NCBI GenBank assembly: GCA_025054835.1
Contig: JANWZQ010000146.1
Span: 1 to 36,093 of the forward strand
DNA length: 36,093 nucleotides
From: Chthonomonadaceae bacterium
Lineage (GTDB): Bacteria; Armatimonadota; Chthonomonadetes; Chthonomonadales; Chthonomonadaceae
Direction: 5' to 3'
Part shown: positions 1 to 7,172 of the stretch, piece after piece
Numbering within the stretch: position 1 is the first letter of the stretch
Layout of the letters: each line of letters opens with the position of its first letter
Program-made: the position numbers and the translations under genes
Notes under the pieces: generated by a model
The model's input: the letters and a program-made list of their open reading frames with translations, nothing else
Databases searched by the model: none
Told to the model about the DNA's origin: nothing

Positions 1-2
1 CA

Positions 3-173
3 CGCCTGATGGACGAGTGGGTTGCACAGCGTCTGTCGGCCACAGGCCTGCCGGATCCGTTCCCCATCCAGCCCATCCCCCTGCGTCGGATTGGCAACAT
101 GCAGGCTGCTGTTCCAGCGGACAACAAACAGCAGGAAGGCGATTTCATCGGATACGACACAGATAGCCGATGA
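3..173 (+). CDS. C-terminal end of an unidentified protein (5' truncated by window)
   Basis: An open frame enters from the left edge and stops with TGA at 171-173, giving 56 residues. The composition looks like real protein (RLMDEWVAQRL... then a proline-rich PDPFPIQPIPLRR stretch and an acidic end GYDTDSR), and codon use fits its neighbours. It ends 42 bp before the response regulator on the same strand, so the two may share a transcript. I do not recognise the family from this tail. A sensor partner of the response regulator is possible by position only; nothing in the 56 residues shows a kinase domain. Confidence 0.55.
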   Translation, partial: RLMDEWVAQRLSATGLPDPFPIQPIPLRRIGNMQAAVPADNKQQEGDFIGYDTDSR

Positions 174-215
174 TCTGCCGGCGCATACCGGCATCCGGAC
201 TGTAAGGAAGTAGTT

Positions 216-968
216 ATGGCGATCCTGATTGCAGAGGACAATGCGATCCAGCGACAGTACCTGGCACAGCTGTACACGGCACGCTTCCCGGAGTACGGCC
301 CGGTCGTCAGCGTATCTACCGGTGATGAGGCTGTTAGCTGCGCCCGCAGTGCTCCGCCCGATCTGATCGTACTGGACATTCAGATGCCGGGGAAGAACGG
401 TATTCAGGCCGCCAGGGAGATCTGGAGCGCGCACCCGCAGGCGCGCATCCTGTTCTGGTCGCAGTTCAAAGACGAGATCTACCTGCGCGAGCTCTCCAAA
501 TGCATGCCTCCGGATACCGTTTACGGCTACCTGCTCAAGACGGCCACCGAGGAGCAGCTGATCTCGGCCGCACGCGCGGTTCTGATCGATGAACAGTGCT
601 GGATCGACCGTGAGATACGCGGCCTGACCTCCCGCGCTGTCCACTCCAGCACCGCGCTCACCGATACCGAGTACGAAGCCCTGATCGATATTGCTCTCGG
701 CCTGACGGACAACACCATCGCCCGCCGTCGGTTCCTGTCACGGCGGGGCGTGCAGAACCGGCTCAGCGCGCTCTACGCCAAACTGGGAGTCGATAACGAG
801 GAGGCAGAACTGAGCGGCCATCTGGGAGGGCCGAACGCTACCGGCCAGGTGTTCAACGCCCGGAATCGGGCCGTACTGGTCGCTCTGCTGCGTGGCCTGA
901 TCAACGCCGCAGAACTGGCCCGGGAGGCTGAGGAGCTCAAACGCTGGCTGGCTGCCAACCGCCCGTAA
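216..968 (+). CDS. Response regulator, receiver domain plus divergent LuxR/FixJ-type HTH
   Basis: A 250-aa two-component response regulator. The N-terminal receiver domain (about residues 1-120) has the acidic pair E7-D8, the phosphoacceptor D54 in VLDIQMPG and the conserved K108 in GYLLKTA. A helix-turn-helix follows at about 147-191 (LTDTEYEALIDIALGLT... SALYAKLGV), aligning with the LuxR/NarL pattern but with an unusual RRRFLSRRGVQNR recognition region. About 55 further residues follow the HTH, longer than a standard NarL-type regulator (about 210-220 aa), and end in a predicted amphipathic helix. An AAGGAAG ribosome site lies at 204-210, 5 nt before the ATG. No histidine kinase is visible in the window, so the signal and targets are unknown. 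Confidence 0.9.
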   Translation: MAILIAEDNAIQRQYLAQLYTARFPEYGPVVSVSTGDEAVSCARSAPPDLIVLDIQMPGKNGIQAAREIWSAHPQARILFWSQFKDEIYLRELSKCMPPDTVYGYLLKTATEEQLISAARAVLIDEQCWIDREIRGLTSRAVHSSTALTDTEYEALIDIALGLTDNTIARRRFLSRRGVQNRLSALYAKLGVDNEEAELSGHLGGPNATGQVFNARNRAVLVALLRGLINAAELAREAEELKRWLAANRP

Positions 969-1021
969 CCAGACGCACCGGCCACGAGATCGGGAAGCGC
1001 TGCCCGCTACGTCCTCCCGCG

Positions 1022-1804
1022 CTACGACGCGTTCCCCTCGCTCCCGGGAGTCGTCAACCCCAGATGACGCGCATGAAAAGCGATCGCTTCGCGCACGTGG
1101 ATGTCCCAGTAGTCCCAGTCATGCGCTCCCGGGTACTCTGCATACTCATGCGGGTAGCCAATCCGCTCCAGATGCGCATGAAACGCCCGGCTCTCGTCCA
1201 GCAGAAAGTCCTCTGTGCCGCAGTCGATACGCAGGGCCGGGCGCAACTCCGGTGGTACGCGTGAGGCGAGCGCAAGCAGATCGTCCGATCCCCCTACCGG
1301 AGAGGGGCCGAAAACCCGGGTCCATTCCCGCATCCACTCCGGGTCCATTCGCCCGCTCTCCAGCCGTTGCACAACGGTGAGCGCGCCGGAGTGGCTGACA
1401 GCAGAACAGAACCGTTCCGGATACTTGAGCGCCAGCTTCACCGCGCCATATCCTCCCATGGAGAGTCCGCCGATGCACCGCGCCCCTCGTTCGGGGCGGG
1501 TTCGAAACCGGGTATCAATGAAAGTGATCAGGTCCTCCACGATGGCGGTCTCATAGGCCATGCCCTCCCGGGCATCCGTGTAGAACCCGCGTCCTCCATC
1601 CGGCATCACCACGATCAGCGGGAGATCGCGCACGTAGTAGTCGATGTTGGAGCGCCGCACCCAGATGGTGTGATCATCCGAGAGCCCGTGTAACAGGTAG
1701 AAGACAGCAAACGGGCCCGCATGCTCTACCTCGGGCAGGATCACAGTCGCGGCGGTCTGCTTCTGCAGTGCCGGACTGAAGTATCTCAACTCACATAGCG
1801 CCAC
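1022..1804 (-). CDS. Alpha/beta hydrolase, esterase D / tributyrin-esterase-like
   Basis: A serine hydrolase of the esterase D (S-formylglutathione hydrolase-like) family, about 260 aa. The nucleophile elbow is GLSMGGYGA (Ser about residue 115), the oxyanion/HG segment is YLLHGLSDDHTIW, an acid candidate lies in CGTEDFLLDESR, and the catalytic His is in PGAHDWDYW. There is no clear signal peptide, so it is probably cytoplasmic and acts on short-chain esters. I place the start at a GTG (1804-1802), because GGAAAGGGAGG at 1820-1810 sits 5 nt upstream and the resulting N-terminus (MALCELRYFSPAL) matches the family. A GTG at 1834 would add 10 charged residues. It is divergent from arsC across a 108-bp gap. 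The natural substrate is not inferable. Confidence 0.88.
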   Translation of the reverse strand: MALCELRYFSPALQKQTAATVILPEVEHAGPFAVFYLLHGLSDDHTIWVRRSNIDYYVRDLPLIVVMPDGGRGFYTDAREGMAYETAIVEDLITFIDTRFRTRPERGARCIGGLSMGGYGAVKLALKYPERFCSAVSHSGALTVVQRLESGRMDPEWMREWTRVFGPSPVGGSDDLLALASRVPPELRPALRIDCGTEDFLLDESRAFHAHLERIGYPHEYAEYPGAHDWDYWDIHVREAIAFHARHLGLTTPGSEGNAS

Positions 1805-1809
1805 AGGTA

Positions 1810-1820
1810 CCTCCCTTTCC
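1810..1820 (-). promoter_or_regulatory. Shine-Dalgarno that decides the esterase start
   Basis: Read on the minus strand, GGAAAGGGAGG is followed by 5 nt and a GTG at 1804. This favours that start over the in-frame GTG at 1834, which would place the ribosome site inside the coding region. Confidence 0.6.
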
Positions 1821-1912
1821 TCTTCCCCTTTCACTCCCCATCACAGGCTCGCAACACGCAGGCTTCTATTATGCGTAGCTTACTGTATGGACTGCTCCAC
1901 GGAGTCCCCCGC

Positions 1913-2329
1913 ATGAAAACGGTTCTCTTCGTTTGTGTGCATAACGCCGGGCGCTCACAGATGGCCGAAGCGTTCTTCAACCACCTGGCTGAACAGCGCG
2001 GGTTACCTTTCCGCGCGCTCTCGGCGGGAACTGCCGCAGGCGCACAGATCAATCCGGTCGTTGCCGAGGCGATGCGCGAAGCCGGCCTCTCGCTGGAAGG
2101 TCACTGCCCGAAAATGCTGACCCAGGAAATGGTCGACGCTGCCGATCGCATCATCACAATGGGTTGTGGCGTGGATGCAACTGCCTGCCCCGCACGCCTC
2201 TACATTACAGAGGACTGGGGACTGCCGGACCCGGCCGGACAACCGCTGGCAATCGTGCGACAGATACGGGACGCGATCCGGGACCATGTCGGAAAATTAT
2301 GTGACGAACTCACCGGACAGTCCTCGTAA
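1913..2329 (+). CDS. arsC: Arsenate reductase, low-molecular-weight phosphatase fold (thioredoxin-type ArsC)
   Basis: A 138-aa enzyme that reduces arsenate to arsenite using a cysteine relay. It has the P-loop C-x5-R (C8-VHNAG-R14-S), the acid loop DPAGQ (D106), and two further cysteines, C85 and C92, in MGCGVDATACPA. These match the three-cysteine thioredoxin-coupled ArsC class rather than a plain tyrosine phosphatase. I chose ATG 1913 because GGAG at 1901-1904 lies 8 nt upstream and MKTVLFVCVHNAGRS is the family N-terminus; an upstream ATG at 1871 would add 14 residues with no family match. No arsR, arsB or acr3 gene lies beside it, so it is a stand-alone copy here. It converges on the rhomboid gene. 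Confidence 0.92.
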   Translation: MKTVLFVCVHNAGRSQMAEAFFNHLAEQRGLPFRALSAGTAAGAQINPVVAEAMREAGLSLEGHCPKMLTQEMVDAADRIITMGCGVDATACPARLYITEDWGLPDPAGQPLAIVRQIRDAIRDHVGKLCDELTGQSS

Positions 2330-2418
2330 GCCCGTTCGCGCCCGGTAGAAGCGCCCCATATGAACTTAAAAAAACACGCCCGGATCTCCACGCCAGAACG
2401 CATCCAGAGAGTGCTCCC

Positions 2419-2432
2419 GGGGCATTTGCCCC
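2419..2432. terminator. Small GC hairpin between convergent arsC and rhomboid genes
   Basis: GGGGC-ATTT-GCCCC forms a 5-bp stem with a 4-nt loop in the 108-bp gap between the two convergent stop codons. There is no T-run after it on either strand, so a terminator role is only suggested by position. Confidence 0.28.
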
Positions 2433-2437
2433 CTCCG

Positions 2438-3697
2438 CTACTCCCGGACAGTCGCCGAACTGTCCGTTGTATCTGCGGCTCTGGAAGTGGTGGAAATGGC
2501 GCGATCCAGCTCCCCGGCTACCGGCAACCAGACGCTATGGGGATAGCGTTCGCGAAACAGCCGCAACAGGATAGCCGCCTCCTCGCGCCGTCCCAGACGA
2601 TGGACATACAATCCGATCACTTTGAGTAAAGCGACTTCTGCCTCCGGTGCTCCCGGGCTGCGTACCGTTACGGCCCGCAGGGTCTCCGCAGCCAGCGCAA
2701 ACTGCTCCAGTTCCTCCAGTGCACACCCGAGCTGGTACAGCTGATTGGACGAAGGCGACGGAGCGCGCGGTAGCTGCTCCCGCATCTCAACGTACAGCAG
2801 CGCTGCCTCGGCCCGTTGGTTGTTCCGGAGGTGTGCGTTGATGGCGTGCAGGTAGTGATTGGCCGCGTGCTCCGTATCACCCAGCTGCAACCAAGCGCGC
2901 GCCAGTTCCGCGTGCGCCGTCGGGTTGCCCGGCTCGCGCGCCAGCAGCGCCTCCCAGCGGCGGATTGCCGCCCCCGGTACGCTGGCGCGCGTGGCTTCGG
3001 CCTGCAAATAGGCGCTCTGCCCGGCCGCGTCCAGACGGGCCACCTGCGCGTAGATCAATCCGAAGAGAAAGCCGCCAGTGTGTGCCCAGTGCGCGATACC
3101 GTCTGCCATGGCGCCCGTCGCCACACCCCACAGGCCACTGCCGATCTCATACAGGAGAAAGAGGCCCACCACCACAACCACGTGCAGACGCAGAGGAACA
3201 GGCGCAAAGTAGAGCCGGGCGCGATAGTAACGCACTGCGTACACTCCGATCAAACAGGCACAGGCAGCAGAAGCCCCGACAACTGGCAGGTCTGCGATGT
3301 CGACCAGCAGGGTGCGAACGACCAGACACTGCAATGCGCCTCCGAAGGCCCCTCCCGCCAGGTACAGGGCCAGAAACTTCTTCCAGCCCACTGCAGCCTC
3401 CACCCCCCCACCAAACACCCACAGGTAGAAGGCGTTGATCAGCAGGTGCGCAAAGCCCACATGCAGAAAAACATAGGTGAGAAAGGCCCATGGATGCACC
3501 AGCGGCCGTGCAGGCACCAGTGCAAACCATTCCAGTACCCGCTCTACCCGATCTCCACTTCCCATCTGCATGGAGATCTCCATCCAGACCGCAACCGCCA
3601 GCGTGATTACCAGCAGGAGGAGCGTGGCGTAGGGCCGTACCCGGTCGTTATTTCCCCCCTGCAACAGGCCTTCTTCACTCGCGTATGGCAACAGCAC
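2438..3697 (-). CDS. Rhomboid-family intramembrane serine protease fused to TPR repeats
   Basis: About 419 aa. The N-terminal half has six hydrophobic helices with rhomboid signatures: HVGFAHLLINAFYLWVFG (the HxxxxHxxxN element in helix 2), GASAACACLIG with the nucleophile serine, and HWAHTGGFLFG with the catalytic His. The usual GASGA is GASAA here, so Ser is kept but the following Gly is Ala. The C-terminal half (about 240-400) is soluble and helical with at least three TPR-like repeats (RWEALLAREPGNPTAHAEL, then ALEELEQFALAAETLRAV). Rhomboids cleave transmembrane substrates within the membrane; the TPR part probably recruits a partner. I prefer the GTG at 3697, because GGAAGGGAG lies about 9 nt upstream; a GTG at 3721 is an alternative. 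Confidence 0.87.
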   Translation of the reverse strand: MLLPYASEEGLLQGGNNDRVRPYATLLLLVITLAVAVWMEISMQMGSGDRVERVLEWFALVPARPLVHPWAFLTYVFLHVGFAHLLINAFYLWVFGGGVEAAVGWKKFLALYLAGGAFGGALQCLVVRTLLVDIADLPVVGASAACACLIGVYAVRYYRARLYFAPVPLRLHVVVVVGLFLLYEIGSGLWGVATGAMADGIAHWAHTGGFLFGLIYAQVARLDAAGQSAYLQAEATRASVPGAAIRRWEALLAREPGNPTAHAELARAWLQLGDTEHAANHYLHAINAHLRNNQRAEAALLYVEMREQLPRAPSPSSNQLYQLGCALEELEQFALAAETLRAVTVRSPGAPEAEVALLKVIGLYVHRLGRREEAAILLRLFRERYPHSVWLPVAGELDRAISTTSRAADTTDSSATVRE

Positions 3698-3867
3698 GCA
3701 ATGGTTCTCCCTTCCGCACACACCCGCACAGGCATTGCATCCGCTACTGCAGAATGTTCACACCTCGCTTCCTGGTGTCCTTCTGACAATGCCATATTGA
3801 CACAGACCTTGTACCCATGGCGCTCAAAGCGAAGCACCCGCCCCGTGTTTCCGAGCCCGCTTCGAGC

Positions 3868-3880
3868 AAAGGAGGTGATC
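3868..3880 (+). other. Extended Shine-Dalgarno-like 13-mer without a gene
   Basis: AAAGGAGGTGATC is the exact complement of the canonical 16S rRNA 3' end (GATCACCTCCTTT). No start codon with an open frame follows at a normal distance: the overlapping GTG gives only seven residues, and the next gene starts about 270 bp away. Confidence 0.5.
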
Positions 3881-3913
3881 GGGTCCGTCATCCCCTGAAG
3901 ATCTCTGCATCAC

Positions 3914-3929
3914 ATTGTGTCTCCACAAT
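3914..3929. promoter_or_regulatory. Perfect inverted repeat, candidate operator
   Basis: ATTGTG-TCTC-CACAAT has 6-bp perfect arms and a 4-bp spacer. It lies in the shared upstream region of the rhomboid and oxygenase genes. The size and symmetry suit a dimeric repressor site, but no regulator gene is adjacent. Confidence 0.3.
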
Positions 3930-4150
3930 TCGGAGGCAGCCACGATTGCAGTTTCTACTTATCAAGTTATCAAGAAAACTACGCCACAGTATCGTCGCAA
4001 TTGCGGGTTATTCCTTTCGATCCCTCACCCGATACTGCTGCGTGTTATTCCCGTCCATGAGAGGTAGCACTGTAGAGAGGAAACCGGGCCTGCTATCGGG
4101 AATGACTCCTGTGCAAGGTCCCATTCGTCCACCGCAGACGCATTCGAACC

Positions 4151-4762
4151 ATGGAAGCGTTGCAGGAGTTGATCGCCTCTCTGGTAGAACGCAACTGGGC
4201 TGTGACGGAACAGTTCCTGCCACAGGAGATCCTGTCGGCCCTGTATGCCGGGGCACGATCACGCTGGGAACAGGGCAACATGCGCCCTGCGGGAACTGGC
4301 AGAGGCCGGGACTTCGCAGTGCGTGAGGAAATCCGGGGGGATCATATCTGCTGGATCGACCCGCAACACCCGTGCAATGCTGCAGAAAGCGCATACGTGC
4401 AGGCCATGGAAGCACTGCGCGTACTACTCAATCGCGAGTTGTTCCTGAGCCTGGTAGACTTCGAGGCGCACTATGCAGTCTATCCACCGGGCGCTTTTTA
4501 TCGGCGGCATGTTGATTGCTTTCGTACCGACGACCGGCGCATGCTCTCCACTGTGCTCTACCTAAACCCCGGGTGGAATGCACGCAACGGTGGGCAGTTA
4601 CGCCTGCACCATCCGGATGGTTGCTGGACCGACATCCTGCCACGAATGGGAACATTCGTGATCTTCTGCAGCGATGCGGTACCCCATGAGGTGCTTCCGG
4701 CCAGCACATGGCGCTTCAGCCTCACTGCATGGTTACGTCGGCGGGGGCTGCTGCCGTTCTAG
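4151..4762 (+). CDS. 2OG-Fe(II) oxygenase, prolyl-4-hydroxylase/SM-20-like
   Basis: A 203-aa iron- and 2-oxoglutarate-dependent oxygenase of the SM-20/P4H group. The double-stranded beta-helix core shows the iron facial triad: H120-x-D122 in YRRHVDCF and distal H179 in AVPHEV. R188 in WRFSLTAW, nine residues later, is the expected 2-oxoglutarate-binding arginine. Between them, RMLSTVLYLNPGW and NGGQLRLHHPDG match the conserved core strands. There is no signal peptide, so it should be cytoplasmic, hydroxylating a protein side chain or small molecule that cannot be named from sequence. The ribosome site is weak. Its stop lies 3 bp from the convergent stop of the lipoprotein propeller gene at 4766. 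Confidence 0.85.
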   Translation: MEALQELIASLVERNWAVTEQFLPQEILSALYAGARSRWEQGNMRPAGTGRGRDFAVREEIRGDHICWIDPQHPCNAAESAYVQAMEALRVLLNRELFLSLVDFEAHYAVYPPGAFYRRHVDCFRTDDRRMLSTVLYLNPGWNARNGGQLRLHHPDGCWTDILPRMGTFVIFCSDAVPHEVLPASTWRFSLTAWLRRRGLLPF

Positions 4763-4765
4763 CTC

Positions 4766-5893
4766 TCATGCCGGCCCGAAGGCATACACATAACCATCAT
4801 CGGCTCCGACGAGCACGGTGCTGCCTGCAATGGTCGGCGAGCTGATGATGGGCGCACCTACAGGATAGGACCACAATTCCTTCCCGTCACTCAGACGTAC
4901 CATGTAGAACGTGCCATCCTCGGAGCCGAACAGCACCTTGCCATCTGTGATCAGAGGCGAGCTGTCGACCTTGCCCCGCGTGCGAAAGTCCCAGATCAGC
5001 TTGCCTGTGGCGCGGTCCAGACAGTGCAACCGTTTGTCTCGTCCTCCAATCACTACCCGATCCGGCGTTACCGCGGGCGTGGAGAAGTAGGGGAAACGGC
5101 GCTCGCGATAGGCCCAGACTACATTGCCAGCATTCAGGTCCGCGCAGATGACCGCGTTGCCATAGTGCCCCAGGTAGGCCATGTCCTGGTCAACTGTTGC
5201 GGAACCGGCTATGTACTCGCCGATCTCAATGGCCCGCAGTTTCTTGCCGTCCGCAAGCCGCACGACGTAGAGCATGCCGTCGCACCCGCCGAAGACTACT
5301 CTGCCGTTGGCGATCGCTGGCATGCCGTTCACGTAGTTCTCGGTCTCAAACGCCCAGACCCGCTTTCCTGTCTCCAGACGGACGCAATGCACCCGGTTGT
5401 CGTAGCTGCCGACCACCACCCAGATGCCCTTGCCATCAGGCGCAGGCACTGTATTGGCGCCCCCAAGAATTTTATCGTCGGTAGCATACCTCCAGCGCAA
5501 CGCACCGGTAGCCGCATGCAATGCGTACAGATTGCCGTCGGAAGATCCGACAACGACTGTATCGCCCTCCACACGAGGGGTCGCTTCGATACTCCTCTTT
5601 GTCCTGTACGCCCAGAGCCGGCTCCCATTGGTCAGCCGGAGCGCGTAGAGGTGCCCATCGCCTGAGCCCACAAAGACCCGCCCGTTGGCTACCACAGGTG
5701 ATGAGACGACAGGTCCTCCCGTCTTGAACTTCCAGAGCAATTTCAGGCGCGCGGGTAGCGGATTGCTCGCGATGCGCAGTGTACGCACGGTCGGGGGGGT
5801 AGAAGGACCTGCCTGCCCGGACCGCACCGGCAGACAGGCGATTAACAGAGCTCCTGCCATGCAGGCAGGCCACATCAAGCGTCTCACAGTCAT
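4766..5893 (-). CDS. PQQ-type beta-propeller, probable BamB-like lipoprotein
   Basis: 375 aa. The N-terminus has two arginines, a hydrophobic stretch and a lipobox L17-I18-A19-C20, so it is probably a lipid-anchored envelope protein, as BamB is. The rest is a propeller built of about 40-residue blades carrying the repeated 'SSPVVANGRVFVGSGDGHLYAL...G..LW' pattern (for example ATPRVEGDTVVVGSSDGNLYAL and SSPLITDGKVLFGSEDG). No quinoprotein dehydrogenase active-site pattern is seen, so a scaffolding or ligand-binding role is more likely than catalysis. It starts 13 bp after the upstream propeller gene and is the last gene of the 14-gene minus-strand run. Unlike the other five propellers, it lacks the WRGP-type N-terminal motif. 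Confidence 0.85.
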   Translation of the reverse strand: MTVRRLMWPACMAGALLIACLPVRSGQAGPSTPPTVRTLRIASNPLPARLKLLWKFKTGGPVVSSPVVANGRVFVGSGDGHLYALRLTNGSRLWAYRTKRSIEATPRVEGDTVVVGSSDGNLYALHAATGALRWRYATDDKILGGANTVPAPDGKGIWVVVGSYDNRVHCVRLETGKRVWAFETENYVNGMPAIANGRVVFGGCDGMLYVVRLADGKKLRAIEIGEYIAGSATVDQDMAYLGHYGNAVICADLNAGNVVWAYRERRFPYFSTPAVTPDRVVIGGRDKRLHCLDRATGKLIWDFRTRGKVDSSPLITDGKVLFGSEDGTFYMVRLSDGKELWSYPVGAPIISSPTIAGSTVLVGADDGYVYAFGPA

Positions 5894-5906
5894 GGTACCA
5901 CTCGAC

Positions 5907-7133
5907 TCAGATTTCCCAGAGGATCAGCGCGTCGGCATCTTTGATCAGGATGCGCCGTCCGCTGAACGCGGGGCTGGCCCAGGTTGGACTATCCGCCACA
6001 CGGTAACGCGCTACCTCGGTCATTCCGTTGCCCTGTTTTCTCCATACGAGCAGATCGGCCCCGGTTGTTAACGCGATCAGGCAGTTACCGGCCCAGAAGA
6101 CCGCGGCATTTTCGCCCATACGCCCCGAATTGGTCCAGAAGACCTGGCCCGTTCCGGCGTCCAGCGCGAACATCTGTCCGCTACGCCGCTCCGTCATTCC
6201 ATAGATGGTCTGTCCGACGGCTACCGGCGTGCTCATGTACAGGGTAGCATCGCGGGTCTGCCATGTGCGGGCGACCTGCCATCCCGCGCCCGCTCGCACC
6301 ACTTTCACGGCAAACGTGGGTTGCTGTGTTCCCCCGAAGATCACGCGATCCCCGACCACAACGGGCGTCACGCAGTTCTGATCGTACGGAGTTGTGAAGG
6401 GCAGGCTCCAGAGCAGACGTCCCGTGTCCGGGTCCAGTCCCACGCACCGACGCTGCGTCTGCGTAATCAGCATGTTTGTGCCGCCGAGCGCAGCCAGTAC
6501 CGGCGAGGCATAGGCCGGGCCGTCCCCACTCCACTTCCATCGCACCTGCCCGGTCCGGGCGTCAAACGCGGTCAGTGCCCCCTGATCGTGCCCCCCCACA
6601 TGCACGATCACCATACCGTTGTACACCAGAGGCGAAGCAGCCACGCCATACAGCGGGGAGGTCTTCGTGTACTGGCCAGAGAAGTCGCGTTGCCAGATCA
6701 CGCGCCCGGTGCCGGCATCGAGTGCAGTCAGCCGACCGTTGATGCCGAACGTATAGAGTCGCCCCTCCGCATACGCCGGTGTGGATTTCGGCCCTTTGCC
6801 ATGCCCGGTCGCTGCCGGGTTCATTTCATAGGGTGCGGGATAACTGTAGCGCCAGACCTCCCGGCCATCCCCCAGGCGCAGGCAACGCACCACTTCGTTC
6901 TCCCCCACACGCGCGAAGACGAAGGCACTCTCACCCACGATGAGGGGGGACGCATGCCCGCTTCCTACCGTTACTTTCCAGCGGCGCTTCAGCTGCCCCG
7001 GCCACTGCATCGGGATCTGGAAACCCGGGACATGCCCGTTGCGATCTGGCCCACGCCACTGATTCCAGTCGGCCAGCACTCCCGGGGTAGCGCCCACAGT
7101 CAGAAAGCATGCAAGCCAGAATGGCCTCCACAT
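5907..7133 (-). CDS. Secreted PQQ-type beta-propeller protein with WRGP N-terminal motif
   Basis: 408 aa. A signal peptide (hydrophobic residues about 4-20, probable cleavage after GVLA) is followed at once by DWNQWRGPDRNGHVPG, the N-terminal motif common to exported propellers of Planctomycetota, Armatimonadota and Verrucomicrobiota. Blade motifs recur along the chain (ALDAGTGRVIWQRD, AFDARTGQVRWKW, GLDPDTGRLLWSL, ALDAGTGQVFWTN), each ending a strand with the tryptophan-docking pattern. It probably folds as a seven- or eight-bladed propeller in the periplasm or outside the cell. A near-perfect ribosome site (AAGGAGG, 7145-7139) precedes the ATG. It follows the alcohol dehydrogenase by 39 bp, which suggests cotranscription. 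Function unknown. Confidence 0.86.
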   Translation of the reverse strand: MWRPFWLACFLTVGATPGVLADWNQWRGPDRNGHVPGFQIPMQWPGQLKRRWKVTVGSGHASPLIVGESAFVFARVGENEVVRCLRLGDGREVWRYSYPAPYEMNPAATGHGKGPKSTPAYAEGRLYTFGINGRLTALDAGTGRVIWQRDFSGQYTKTSPLYGVAASPLVYNGMVIVHVGGHDQGALTAFDARTGQVRWKWSGDGPAYASPVLAALGGTNMLITQTQRRCVGLDPDTGRLLWSLPFTTPYDQNCVTPVVVGDRVIFGGTQQPTFAVKVVRAGAGWQVARTWQTRDATLYMSTPVAVGQTIYGMTERRSGQMFALDAGTGQVFWTNSGRMGENAAVFWAGNCLIALTTGADLLVWRKQGNGMTEVARYRVADSPTWASPAFSGRRILIKDADALILWEI

Positions 7134-7138
7134 CGTTG

Positions 7139-7145
7139 CCTCCTT
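7139..7145 (-). promoter_or_regulatory. Consensus Shine-Dalgarno for the 408-aa propeller
   Basis: AAGGAGG on the minus strand, 5 nt before the ATG at 7133. It is the strongest ribosome site in the minus-strand run and suggests efficient translation of this exported protein. Confidence 0.6.
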
Positions 7146-7172
7146 GCTTTCACAGGGCAGGAAGGGCCCGGG

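Larger units (their letters stand above)
3698..4150. other. 452-bp gene-free region with an orphan SD-like 13-mer and an inverted repeat
   Basis: This gap separates the divergent rhomboid and oxygenase genes and should hold both promoters, although I found no convincing -35/-10 pair. It contains a 13-base complement of the 16S rRNA 3' tail (3868-3880), an ATTGTG/CACAAT inverted repeat (3914-3929) and an AT-richer stretch near 3950-3985 with TTATCAAG-like tandem words. No open frame in it has protein-like composition. Confidence 0.5.

Noticed and set aside
3607-3891. A 94-codon minus-strand frame (MTDPITSFARSG...) overlapping the rhomboid start
   Set aside because: It looked partly protein-like, but it has no spaced ribosome site, is Cys-rich without pattern, and runs out of frame deep into the rhomboid's first helix.
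2816-3898. A 360-codon plus-strand open frame opposite the rhomboid gene
   Set aside because: It is Arg/His/Pro/Gln-rich with no motif and lies antisense to a clear rhomboid-TPR protein; long antisense frames are common in GC-rich DNA.
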